This document shows positions 11,772 to 22,179 of a stretch of 64,000 nt of DNA, piece by piece. The translations under genes and the position numbers were made by a program. The DNA is from Massospora cicadina. Lineage: Eukaryota; Entomophthoromycota; Entomophthoromycetes; Entomophthorales; Entomophthoraceae. Position 1 is the stretch's first letter. Every line of letters starts with the position of its first letter. The stretch is taken from NCBI GenBank assembly GCA_022478985.1, contig JAKSZP010014888.1:1-64000 (forward strand), given 5' to 3'. A model generated the notes under the pieces. That model was not told the origin of the DNA and did no database searches. It saw only the letters and a program-made list of their open reading frames with translations.

Positions 11772-12927
11772 TGTAAGTCCTGGGGAACGTCCTCTGGGTG
11801 TTGATTGGGCCATTTTCCCATTTACAAGCAAGAAGGCACCGAAGAGGATGGCTGTACCCCTCATTACTCAGGGCGATCTTGCTCACATGGTAGACAAGCG
11901 CTGGGTAACCGCTCTCCCACTTTGGATACCACTCTCAGTACCCACACTCTCCTCAGTAGAACTGCTACAGGGAATCAGAAAAATCTGCGCTGAGATCATT
12001 GAAATGAAATTGATCATAACCAATTTAAGAGAAAACTAGCCCAATGCTCAGATTTTAAATGGTCAAAAACGTATGAATACTGATTTATTGGCTGGAATTC
12101 CTGATGGGTGCGATTTGGTTGGCATGACTATCAGAAAAATCTCCCCCTCCCAAATTCATCAAGCATCACCCCTGATGGGCAGGTAATAGCACCGGACACC
12201 ATCAACAAGGTTCCAAAGCTTCCTGCTGACAAATTGGGTGTTTCACCTGACACCATGCCATGGACCAAACGAATGGTTCAGCAACTGATCATGGGTGGGT
12301 TGGGTGTCCTGAACCTGTTCCCAACCAAATGGGCCCACCCCTATGTGGGGTGACCTTGGGGGATTCCTGCCGCTCATTGGGCTAAATGCTATTACAACAA
12401 CCATCAGAAATTTAGCAGAGCCCTGGTTTGGACATTTGAGGTTGAACCAAAAGCGACTCAGCCCACCACTAAATTTTTTGATGTCAGTTTCCAGGGAACT
12501 AACCTGCCCATTCCAAAATAATTCGCCAGTTAGGTCAAATTTCGGTACCTGATCCCAGCATGTGTTTCCCCCAAATTGATTACTATTTAATTAGTTGCAT
12601 CGCACTGAGAAAATTGTTGGTCAATTTTTCTTTCCTAAAATTCCATTAAAAAATCCTTCCCAAATTTTAAATTTTATATGTTAAAAATTAAGCTGCCTTA
12701 TCCGCTGATGTACTCGTACCCCTCAGGGTTAACAGCCATATGCATCTGGTACTCTATATTGTGCCTATATGAAATTCTGGCTCACTAGAAGATATTTGTG
12801 GAACTTCCTTCTGGTTCCATATTTGTTGTATCAGCAGCAGTGCCTTGGGCATTGTGGTTTGCTGTTCAGATGCTCTTGCATCTGGACTGGCAGGCCAGTC
12901 TAATTTCTACTTGCTGTTCACCTGACA
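11772..12927 (+). repeat. 3' LTR of element A (1,156 bp)
   Basis: It starts TGTAAGTCCTGGGG and ends CACCTGACA. It matches the partial LTR at 1-860 closely, and the element B LTRs more distantly, so A and B belong to different subfamilies. It is about 210 bp shorter than the B LTR, mostly in the part after the polyadenylation-like region. It is followed directly by LINE-W sequence (ATCCATTCACATATTGATCA), so A is inserted in LINE-W. The expected duplicate of TTCGC (12,928-12,932) lies outside the window. Confidence 0.9.
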
Positions 12928-13056
12928 TTCGCCATCCATTCACATATTGATCAGGGGGAGACTGGCTCTTAGAGCCTTGGGCTCTTGCCCAGTTCACGCC
13001 CATGCTAGAGTTGGGCAGCGCATGTGCATCTGTGTTAGCTTCAGAAACAACTTTCC

Positions 13057-14500
13057 CTATATATGCCAGGTGTGAGATTTGAAGTCCAGGAGGCCCATGC
13101 CTCCTTTGTTCTTTGGTTTTGACAGGGCTTTCAGTGGTATTGGTGCCACCTTTGACTTGAACCACAAGAAAGTTTGGAGCATTGACCTGATTTCTTCTAT
13201 AAGTTTGGGCTCATTGGCAGCATGTGAGCAACATACCACAACTTCAAGAAGATGAAGACATTTATTGCCTGTACTTTCTCTTTGAGGCATAGTCTGGCGC
13301 TTTTCCAGCATGGCATTTGGATCAATAAGCTTGACAATACTTCTTGTTTGGTCTCCAGTACTGCTGGTCCCTTGTAATTGAAGAGTATCCTGAGGTATTG
13401 GACTGTCTGGGAGTTTATAATTGGCGTTGTGTCAGTTAGCGGGCTGAAGCTCAGGTGGCTGACCCTCATCACTGAGGTTTTTGCTAAGTTGATTTTTGCA
13501 TTTGATGCTAGCTGATAGAGGTTTAATAGTTCCTCAGCACCCTGGAGGTCAGTTGAGGAGCTTATTCCTACTACCATATCATCAGCGAATGCTAGCATTT
13601 TAGTGGCATTTGGTTAGGGTGGACTAAACCCTGGAGCTTTGCATCTACTGCTGCCAGTAGAATGTTGGTGCAAAGTTGAAGAATATTGGTGACATAGGGT
13701 TGCCTTGGTGGAGACCTTGCCTGACAGGGATTTTGTTGGTTGTGCCATCTGTAACAATAACCTTTGTTATCAGGCCTGAGTACAGTGTCATTATCCATGC
13801 TCAAAACTTGTCAGGGATACCAACTGTCTTTAGTGCCTCATGAAGGAATGACCATGCTACTTGGTCATATCCTTTTCCATGTCGAGGAACATAAGGTCCC
13901 CTTGTTTGATGCCCCTCATATCCTGGAGTATGCTCTGGACTGAACCAATGCTGTCCCATATACTAAACTTTTGATGAAGCCATGCTGGTCACTATGGATC
14001 GTGCATGGTGCTGTTGCCATCAGACATTTAGATAGGATGCGCGTGAGCAGTTTATAATTGGCATTTGATAGTGCAATTGAGCACCAGTTCTGAAGTTGGC
14101 ATCTGAGGCCTTTTTTGTACAGAATTACAATTCAGGTCTCATGGACTCCCATAATTTGTTTGCCATTGTGCAAACAGTGGTTAAAGAGGGCTTTGAGCTC
14201 TGGTGTGATGCGGTTTCAGAATATGCTGTTTATTTCTGCACACATTGTTGGGGCCTGGTGCTTTCATTCTTGGTGACTTCTTTAGCACCCTCTTAACTTC
14301 ATCAATAGAGATTTTGGAGGATATCTTGGCAACGTCTTCTGACATACAGCCACCCAGTGCCATCTTGGCCAGATCAATAAGGGTTTTTGTCACTGATTTG
14401 CTTGTTTCTCTTTGTTGGAAGAGATTGCCATAAAAAAGTTCGACCTTGCACTTGATTGTTTTGGGGTCTGATGATACTTCCCCTTCCACTGTCTCCACTT
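13057..14500 (-). pseudogene. LINE-W copy 1 ORF2: reverse transcriptase
   Basis: The catalytic motif is F-A-D-D at 13,578-13,589 (context LAFADDMVVGI), the non-LTR version of the Y/F-x-D-D box. Upstream is a fingers region (14,181-14,498) and a frame with remnants of the QGNPMSPILFN-type block. Downstream is the block beginning LNLYQLASNAKINLAKTSV, typical of LINE RTs after the catalytic box. At least two frameshifts split the domain. The homologous copy at 30.8-32.2 kb is slightly better preserved. Confidence 0.85.
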
Positions 14501-14990
14501 CCTGTACCCTAGCCTTAGTTCAAATTTCCTTGAGGTGTTTCAGGCCCTCTTTGGTCATCATCCCCGCTAGGCTCTGATATTGGTAAGTTGCATTGGTCCA
14601 TCTCTCTAAGTCTTGCTTTATCATTATGGCCCAATACATTTTGTGTGTTGTTTAGTACTCACTCCACCAGTCTTTGCTGTCCTGGTGGGTGAGCCTCAGC
14701 CTTTCTAATTTAGACTTCAGTTGTTTCACAGCAGCATTTTGCTTGTAGGAGGTCACTTTTTTGAACTTCATACTATCATTTTTCATTTTTGCTTTGATAT
14801 GGGTCCATCATTCTAGCGGGTCCAACTCCAGGTGGTTGTTCAGATATGTTACCAGTCATTCCAGTCCTGCGTCAACCATTTAGCGCCAATCCCCATTCCT
14901 CAGCGTAGCTGGTGCCAGATGCCACTCATGGTTCCTTAGAGGTTCATCAAGTCAATCTCCACCTTGATGACCATGTGGTTTTTTGGCATT

Positions 14991-15720
14991 TTAGCTAACC
15001 TCGCTGTTGGTCATCATTGGCCTGAGGTCCAATGATATGAGGATGTAATCTAGATGTGATCCTGACAGTGGGGATCTGGTGGCGTCATATGACCATTGCA
15101 TTATATTGGCCAGGTCGTCGTCCTCTTCATCAATCATTAGGCACATCCCCAATTTGACTAAGTAATCAAGCATCTCGTCAGCTTTACTGTTGGAACGTTC
15201 TCTCATTGGGTATGTATCCCAGCTCACATTCATCCAACAGTTCAGGTCACCTGCTATTATGGTCATCACTTAGGATGGCACTTCTGCTAAGAATACTCAA
15301 AAATACAGTTTTTGTGAAGCTTCAGTGGGGTGTAGACTGCTACCACTCATATGCTCCTACCAGTGTCTCTGTTTGTAGCTTTAGCTATCAAGATCCTACC
15401 AGCGTGAGTTTCTTCCACAAATTCCAAGTCTATTTTCTTGTCCATTGTGACTATTGCCATGTGGTCCATATATAGGGCTTGGTAGCCTATCTGGCGGGAC
15501 CATGGGTAATTTTTCATGTCACAGTTCAAGCTTGGCACCATTTCCTTTTAGTTACCAGCTTGTGTTTTTTAAATAAAAATTAGGTCAATATTATTATTAG
15601 TTTTTAGATGGTGCATTTTCCTCCTCCTCATTTGTATGCTTGCCATCCCCCGAGCATTTGTAGTCATTATCCTCATTTCTGACTGCTTGACCCACAGGTA
15701 TGAGGTTTAGCGTTGTCTGG
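14991..15720 (-). pseudogene. LINE-W copy 1 ORF2: APE-type endonuclease
   Basis: The segment 14,991-15,269 contains IIAGDLNCWMN and, near its end, SHLDYILIS. These correspond to the GDFN and S/D-LDYI blocks of apurinic-like endonucleases that nick the target in non-LTR elements. The segment 15,347-15,541 carries the preceding beta-strand region (MDHMAIVTMDKK). The start codon equivalent to copy 2's MLNLIPVG is changed to ACG here. Frameshifts separate the two segments. Confidence 0.82.
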
Positions 15721-18700
15721 GTTATGGATCAAGTCCCATACTGAGTTCTGGTTGGTCGATTATGGTGGTGTCAATGGTAGTGGGGTGCAATATTAGGTTT
15801 TTGGGGTCAGTTGGTTGGGACTGGGATTATATACCCAGGCATCCTGTGTACTGGGAACTCAGTCACCATCCCCATCTCCCTGTTGATGGTTAATGGGATG
15901 GTTTTATGATTGGGTCTGGGTGCCCCTTGTTCCCTGCTAGCAGATTATCCCTCATCTATTGGCTGTATTTGCACCCCTTCATTCAATTTAATGGCAGAAC
16001 TCAATTTTTAATCAAAGATTGCCTGGCCAATTTTGTCAATTTTGTCACTCCTGCTGATTTTTCACTGGTTGCCTCAGGTTTGTTTGCTGATGACTTCCAA
16101 TTTGATTTTGTATTCTCTTTTGTCTTGTCAGGCTTCAATTTTGACTTGCTGGCATCCTGTATCCGCCCTTGCTTGGGAGACTTCTTTAGATTCACCTTCT
16201 GCCATCTTTCCTCCTCCAGGACCATCCATTCTGCTTGGGTTAGGCGTTTCTCTGTTAGTCTGGGGTTGGTTCCCTCATCCATTGCATAAGATTTGGGGTT
16301 CAGAATTGTAAACAGTTTATCATCCACTTTGGGTCACTTTGCCATTTCCCATTTCCACGCTTCTCTATGTGCCAGGTCCAATTCTTGTCGCTGGCATTTC
16401 ATATCCGCTACCTCTAAGTTGCGCAGGATCCATTCTCTGGCTTTTGGGTGGAGAGAAAACTTGGTACCCACCTTAGTGATTCCCCTGACGGGGTCATATT
16501 TGTATTCCCATGTAGTTTTACCTTTACAATGGTGGCATTGAGCCATTGTGTGGCCATTCTGATAGCAGAACTGGCACACTTTTTTGGTATCCTCCTGTTT
16601 GACATATAATACCCTATTGAGGCCAGAAAGGAAGGATTAATCTGGGTAGAGCAATTTTGTTCAGTTTCATCCAGGGTGCCAGTTCATACAGCGCTTCCAT
16701 TGTCTGAGGGCAAAGGCACTTTGCAATGTAATTGCCACCAGCTTGCTGGAATTCTCATACTTCCCCATAGTATGACAATCTGGTCTGGATTGCTTTGTGC
16801 ACCCACTCCTATTTGCAATTAGTGGGGAGATTCTGGAAGGTTACCCACCTTGCAGTTTGGTTGGCATATCTGGTCAGTTCCATTTGCAGATAAATCCCCT
16901 TGTATTTGATGCCAATTTTGAGGAGTTTCTTGTGGTCCAAATCGCCTGGGATTACTATATCTATATAGCCCCATTTGGGTACCCAGTGGCGATCAAAGTC
17001 CCCTCTAGCTAGGACTTTGTCAAGTTCCTGATAAATTGACAATATCAGGTCGGACCATTCCTCCTCCTCCACTAGCTGCAGGTGGATTCAGATAGCATCT
17101 TTTAGGTATGATTTTGGTGCCTGGCAATCTGTAAAGCCCCCGCTGATCAACTGGCAGATGTATCTGATGTGTCTCCCTGCTCCGTTCCAGGTGTTGTCTT
17201 TGGTATGCGCCACCACGGCGCTGTAGGATTTGGTTTTCACATTCAGTTTGGGTACTTTGGCAGGGGTCTTTCCCCTTCAAAATCCAACTTACCAATTTGT
17301 CAAGGCTGAATCCCCAGTTGAGGAATGCTTCAATCTGTTGGATGCTGATACCTCAGCAGTTGATACTTCTAGCTATTTGCGCTCCAATCTCTAGGCCCTG
17401 CCACTCTAGGGCATCCAATGGCGAGAACCCCAGTCAGTATCACTTGAGGGTGGATTCTGGGCCACACGTTGGGTGGAGGTATTGTTGAAGGACCTCCAGT
17501 GTAATTGAGCTAAGCTGGCACCAGTCCCTTACTGTGACGCTATTCCAGCCCCTTATCTGTAAATACCCATACCATGTCTTCTGGAACACCTGCTTCACTC
17601 CATTGGAATGCTTCTGAGGGGGTGAAGCCTTCAGCGGCATATGGGGCTGCTAGCGTTGGTTCCAGGAAGGATTGCTTCCAATCCCAGATAGTTTCAATGT
17701 GGATCCCCACTTTGAGCCATTATTGGCCCAAGTCTGGGGTCATGACCCCTTTCATCAATGTTGCTGCCTGTGGCGAAATCTCGTGTTCCATCCAGAGTTG
17801 AGCTGATTGAGGGGTGAACCCCGCTATGTCCCAGTCTGCAGCTTTGGTGATTGTTACAGCATTGCGCCAGATTTTCCACTTTTCAATCAGAAATGGTACA
17901 GCCTCTAAGAGTTTCATTAATTGGTTTAATCACCCCCAGCTCTGCCCATTTGCACACTAGGTCCATACTGGCCCCCACTCAGAACCAGTATTTGATCACA
18001 ACGGTGTGAATTTGTTAGTGGACCAGTTGATGGCCTCTTTCAGCGACTAATCCTGAAAGGGTCCCCATTCCACCACCTTTTCCTTTGTCCACCCCGCTAT
18101 CATCAGGTCTGATGTGGTGGCTGGTGGAATTTGGGTGTATGAGCAGTGTAAGGCCTTGGTGGCCTTAAATCCAGCCATGATCCATGGTAGTGCCTCCTCT
18201 GGGGAGAAAGTAATGTTATACCACTCCAGTGTCATGTCCACTGGAATGGAGTGTCAGGCTCATTTGAGGGCCATAGAGGCATTCAGGAATCATTTTACAT
18301 ACTCAGCTAAATCTGTTGGGTTGAGGACTGAGCTTCTGATGGCTTGGGCATATCAATCTGTAATGCCTGCCTTGTACTCCATCGCATTATATAGGTTGAT
18401 GCTGGCCTCCATACAGGCTTTTGCATATTCTGGTTTTAAATCTTTGCAGATTGCAGCCTCTATTACCTTGTAATCCATGGGGATCTTCATCCATTCCAGG
18501 GCGTCTTCAGTTTGAACTCATGATGCCTTGAATTGTACCGCCATGTCAATCAAGATTTGGGTGTTGAGCCAGCATTTGGCCGCTCCAGCAAAAAACTTGT
18601 AGTCTCACCATATAGCTGCAATGGCTGGTTTGATATCTTTAGAGACCCACTGAGTCACCATAGAGTATGGAAACTGGAGGGCCTCCCATTGTTTAACCTT

Positions 18701-19612
18701 GTGGGCAGACATGCCTCAGTGTGCTAACATGTCTGACTGGATTAGTGTAAATTTAACTGGGGCCCTGGCTGCTGACTTGACCGCTGTCAGGGTTTCTGCC
18801 CCTTCCAGTAATACTTTTAGTTTTTTAGCTGAACTCTCTTGGGTGTCTGATCCCTCATATTTGGTCCCCAATATAGTTTCACCCCCACCTAGGTTAGTCC
18901 TCAATGGATCATATTGAGCCAGCAATTGGCTATTTGGTATCAGCTGTTAATTCATTGTTGAGCTAGAGCCCCCTGTCAGCATGACTTCATCAGTGATTGC
19001 ACCTGATAATGTATTGGGGATCACACCCAATGATTTTATCATGTTGCCAAATCAATTTTGGTTGGGGACCATTCACCCCCCTGACTGAGCCTTTTCAGAA
19101 TTGGAGCCCAACTTCTTCTTCACTTAAATACCCTGAGTGGATTCAGTAAGTTTCTCCATGTTGGTAGAAAACTTTTTGTAGCTTTTCTCTGTTGGTATGA
19201 GCTGCTGATTTTTGTCAATCAAATCTAAGTCAGTTTCAGATCCTACCAATACTTCATCTAGGTTTTTTGTTTTTTTGGCAAAAATTTTCTCACCCTGCGA
19301 GGCCCCAATCCCCTCTACTAATTGAGGTTCAATGGGGAATATTCCCAACTCCACTGTTCTTGGTGCCAGGCCTCACTCCTGGAAGGTTGCTCTTGATGTC
19401 TGGGTGTCATTGGTCACTGATCCTAGGGAGTTGACCCCATTATCTGTGCTAGTCACTAGGGCCCCATGACCCATCAATGCGTTTGCACATTTCATCATTG
19501 TTCATGTCACCAGATCATTACTTGATGTACACATGTTATATTGACCTTCTCTATTTCTAGTCATGTGGAGGCTTGGGCCAGTGGGAAGTTCATCAGATGG
19601 TACATCCATCAT
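15721..19612 (-). pseudogene. LINE-W copy 1 ORF1: 13-residue repeat protein with CCHC knuckle
   Basis: The best start is the ATG at 19,612, conserved in copy 2 at 38,148. N-terminal to the repeats is about 240 residues of polar, weakly conserved sequence (for example MELGIFPIEPQ). About 39 tandem 13-residue repeats follow (about 18,790 to 17,275), then a domain of about 200 residues (16,809-17,270) rich in charged residues with the block KIGIKYKGIYLQMELTRY. Last are a zinc knuckle CQFCYQNGHTMAQC (C-x2-C-x4-H-x4-C, near 16,530-16,580) and a lysine-rich tail. A gag-like nucleic-acid-binding role is inferred from the knuckle and position. Stops and frameshifts are frequent. I know of no LINE ORF1 with such repeats. 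Confidence 0.75.
17275..18790 (-). repeat. Array of about 39 coding repeats of 39 bp (13 residues), LINE-W copy 1
   Basis: Read in the ORF1 frame and allowing for a few indels, the protein falls into consecutive 13-residue units. Examples are SPEEALPWIMAGF, TPQSAQLWMEHEI, TPSEAFQWSEAGV and SIQQIEAFLNWGF. The shared positions are Ser/Thr-Pro at the start, Ala at position 5, Trp at position 8 and a hydrophobic residue at position 13. The DNA units are highly divergent, so the array is old and the pattern is held at protein level. A helical solenoid is the natural guess. Confidence 0.78.
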
Positions 19613-19841
19613 AGCATTCTTTGTATTATTATTAATAAATATTGGTGCAGGAAAGTCATCTGTTTTATGTGCTGCACACAGATGGGCAGATTGGCTTCCC
19701 TACACTTGGGTGGTTGGCTGTTGTTCACTGCTCTATATAATTGCAGTGCGCTCTGGCAGTTGGTTGCTCTCTCAATTCTTGTTCAGTTCACTTTTTGCTT
19801 TTAAAAGTGATATTTGTGAGAGAGGAGCTGATTATGCTAGA

Positions 19842-20205
19842 GAAGATATTTTTAAAATCAATTGGACTTTTGATTCAAAGTTTTGATTTAGATAAACTTG
19901 TTAAATACACAAATGACTACTAACCACTTAACAAAAACATTTAAATTATCAAATCAGCTGAATATCAAACTGCTCAGCTGTAACAATATAGTAAATACCA
20001 TCAAAGTATATAGGATTTTCACTTGTTACATATAAAACTTTTTATTTTACTATTAAAATAATATTTTTTAAAATTTATAAACCTTTTCAGGCATGCACAC
20101 AAAAACTCACCAAAGTTTCATCACAATTGGATGAATGGTATAGGAATGCATTTGGGACAGACAGACAGACAAACATACAGACATTCATTTATATATATAT
20201 ATATT
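19842..20205. repeat. Family Z tail flanking LINE-W copy 1
   Basis: This is non-coding, AT-rich sequence ending in a conserved module: the block CTTGTTACATATAAAACTTT, then TTTCATCACAATTGGATGAA, then GACAGACAGACA and a (TA)n run. The same block follows LINE-W copy 2 (38,384-38,746) base for base with few differences. More divergent versions end the Z copy at 29,150-29,341. Confidence 0.7.
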
Positions 20206-20890
20206 ATATGGCAAACTTTCATAAATCTATCTATATTACCTCTATATTATTTGGTTGATTTAATTGGCCAACCTATAGTAAATTTACTGATTGTCATCTA
20301 CAATAATTCATTTTAGCTCTAGTTGATTTAATTGGTCAACCTATGCAAAAACAATCCACACCCATAGTAATTTAGGCTCGTCAGTTATGATCTCATGCTT
20401 GAACATACCCCCCAGCCATAGGACATATATCATGTCAAAATAATCATATGAATTTTAGTTAAAAAGGAAAACATTTCTGCAGGCTTGCAAATTAGTAGCT
20501 TTACTTTCTCTTTGGTGAGATAAACTTTTGTATTTTAGGCATGTGGTGCTTAGTAAGGGATTAATTTGACACGTAAATTTATAGTGTAAACGATCAGCAA
20601 ATACTATAAAATATTTTTAGTTAATCTGTGATGCTTGGTTTGAGTGATTTTAATTAAAAGCTACTAATATGATAACACAGACATTATGGTTTTTAAACAA
20701 CTATAGTTTTTCAATTAAATTAAATACTAGAACCGTTTTTAAGTTGAAAACATAAAACAAGCAAAAGATACCTTTGGTACTTCATAATCATATGATCTTG
20801 ATAGCATTAAAATACAGTATCTCTAAAACTTAAATCAAGAACCCTGAGTTTTAAGTTAAGTAAACAAAACTACAACAAAAACTGAACTAC
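20206..20890. other. AT-rich non-coding stretch
   Basis: No gene is visible. Two degenerate copies of a TTGATTTAATTGGYCAACCTA unit (about 20,250 and 20,320) belong to the repeat style of family Z. The rest shows no recognisable structure. Confidence 0.5.
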
Positions 20891-20902
20891 AAGAAAACGA
20901 GT

Positions 20903-20908
20903 TTTATT
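20903..20908 (-). promoter_or_regulatory. Possible polyadenylation signal of the Kunitz gene
   Basis: The minus strand reads AATAAA here, followed by a T/G-rich stretch (GTTTTCTTGTAGTTCAG). It lies about 350 bp after the Kunitz stop codon, on the far side of the inserted SINE. It is the first canonical signal I noticed downstream. Confidence 0.45.
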
Positions 20909-21013
20909 GCATATTTTGCAACTGCAAAAGATGAACATAAATTTATAGCAAGTGGGGTGAATTCTTATGTGCAAAAAGCCAGAGATTATCATCTTCAACA
21001 TTACTTCTAATTC

Positions 21014-21247
21014 CGAGTTCGATCCCGGTAATGGAACTTTGGGTAGGGGACAATTTTGACTGCGTTGGTTTTGCGCACCAATCCCCCAACTCGAGATAGC
21101 GAATAGCAAAGGCGGTCCATGGAGTTCCTGGCCTATCATATGCCGCACATGGAGGTTTTCCGGGTTCTATCCTCCTTTCCCATTTTCTTCACTTCCCTAA
21201 TCAGTGCGGTATTGTCCCCAGGTCGGCCCACCTCGAATAAAATTTAA
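21014..21247 (+). mobile_element. SINE-A copy 1, inserted at the Kunitz stop codon
   Basis: This tRNA-derived SINE is 5'-truncated within its tRNA-like head. It starts at the B box GAGTTCGATCC and runs to the tail CCCACCTCGAATAAAA. It is flanked by a perfect 17-bp duplication AACATTACTTCTAATTC (20,997-21,013 and 21,248-21,264). The right copy of the duplication contains the Kunitz gene's last Asn codon and stop. It is antisense to that gene and forms part of its 3' UTR. Other copies are at 21.9, 28.7 and 44.5 kb. Confidence 0.9.
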
Positions 21248-21257
21248 AACATTACTT

Positions 21258-21432
21258 CTAATTCTGACACGCTCTGCGACATTGCTTGAGAGTTGAGAAG
21301 GGTCTGCAACCCCCACATCCACCATAAATGCGATAAACACAATCATCTCTTTTAGGATTGTACTCAAAGGAGCTCATTAATGCAAAACAAGGACCAACCT
21401 TGGCTATGTACGAACATCGTTCCGACTTCCCC
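21258..21432 (-). CDS. Kunitz/BPTI-type protease inhibitor domain, terminal exon
   Basis: The exon encodes a single Kunitz domain that normally binds serine proteases as a substrate-like inhibitor; some family members act on ion channels. Cysteine spacing is C-x8-C-x15-C-x7-C-x11-C-x3-C. The first three intervals match the family exactly; the fourth is one short of the usual 12. There is an additional cysteine three residues after the fourth, giving seven. The block after the second cysteine, GPCFAL, puts Phe at the P1 position. A pyrimidine-rich tract and AG at 21,433-21,434 look like a 3' splice site; the exon would begin in phase 2. It ends in TAG at 21,258-21,260. No signal-peptide exon was found, so the upstream exon(s) lie to the right and are not identified. 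Confidence 0.78.
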
Positions 21433-21446
21433 CTAAAAAAGAACAG
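21433..21446 (-). promoter_or_regulatory. Predicted 3' splice site of the Kunitz exon
   Basis: The minus strand reads TTCTGTTCTTTTTT followed by AG, a good polypyrimidine tract and acceptor just before the domain. The open frame continues upstream only as FFF residues encoded by the tract itself, which supports an intron boundary rather than coding sequence. Confidence 0.6.
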
Positions 21447-21905
21447 AATCATACATGAACTTTACCTCAATTTACTACTAGGACCTCTCTTTTTGCACGA
21501 ATTTGAGAACCTATAACACGCTTAACTTAATTTCACATGACAATTGGTTACAATGATTCAACCACAATAACCGACGCAATTAAAACAGTAAATTTTAGTA
21601 AGGAAAGCATGTGTTTGTATTATAAAACCCAGTTTATATCTTTTCTAGATAATTAAATTAAGCTTTGTTAAAACATTTAATGCTTTCAGCTAAAACATCA
21701 ATGATTGCTATTGATATCAGGTAGATGATTAAGATAATAGCTGTATTTAAAAAGCTTCATCTAAGCTTAAATTATAAGCCAATAATTTATAATTTAAGCC
21801 AACTAAAGTTTAGTTAGCTTGGTAATTGTAAATTTTTACAATGGGTGGAGTCAAGTGACATTTGCATTAAAAGATATTTTATGCCCTAATATATATATGT
21901 CAACC

Positions 21906-22161
21906 CTCTACCACTGCCTCCCGAGTTCGATCCCGGTAATGGACTTTGGGTAGGGGACGATTTTGACTGTGTTGGTTTTGCGCGCCAATGCCCCGAACTG
22001 AGATAGCGAATAGCAAAGGCGGTCCATGGAGTTCCTGGCCTATCATACGCCGCGCATGGAGGTTTTCCGGGTTTTATCCTCCTTTCCCATTTTCTTCACT
22101 TCCCTAATCGGTGCGGTACCGTCCCCAGGTCGGCCCACCTCGAATAAAATTTAAAATTTAA
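21906..22161 (+). mobile_element. SINE-A copy 2
   Basis: The element is 256 bp, starting CCTCTACCACTGCCTCCCGA (part of the tRNA-like head) and carrying the B box GAGTTCGATCC. It ends CCCACCTCGAATAAAATTTAAA. The flanking perfect 18-bp duplication is AATATATATATGTCAACC (21,888-21,905 and 22,162-22,179). It is highly similar to copy 1. Confidence 0.92.
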
Positions 22162-22179
22162 AATATATATATGTCAACC

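Larger units (their letters stand above)
12928..19823 (-). mobile_element. LINE-W copy 1 (3' part cut off by element A)
   Basis: This minus-strand non-LTR retrotransposon matches copy 2 (29,501-38,365) across its whole length except for copy 2's insertions. Minus-strand order is 5' end near 19,823, ORF1 with 13-residue repeats and a CCHC knuckle, then ORF2 with an APE-type endonuclease and reverse transcriptase. The RT is broken at 12,928 by element A, and the remaining 3' part must lie left of A, outside the window. Numerous stops and frameshifts show it is inactive. Confidence 0.88.

Noticed and set aside
1..12927. Tandem array of gypsy elements sharing LTRs
   Set aside because: LTRs 1 and 4 are of one subfamily and 2 and 3 of another, and the RT of A is continuous across B, so nesting explains the arrangement.
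13592..13804. Small hypothetical genes in alternative frames of LINE-W and the gypsy elements
   Set aside because: They overlap recognised retrotransposon frames, have no conserved start context and are not kept as separate ORFs in the second copy.
20870..21148. ORF of 92 codons opposite SINE-A copy 1
   Set aside because: It runs through the SINE and the 3' UTR of the Kunitz gene; similar reading is found wherever SINE-A occurs.
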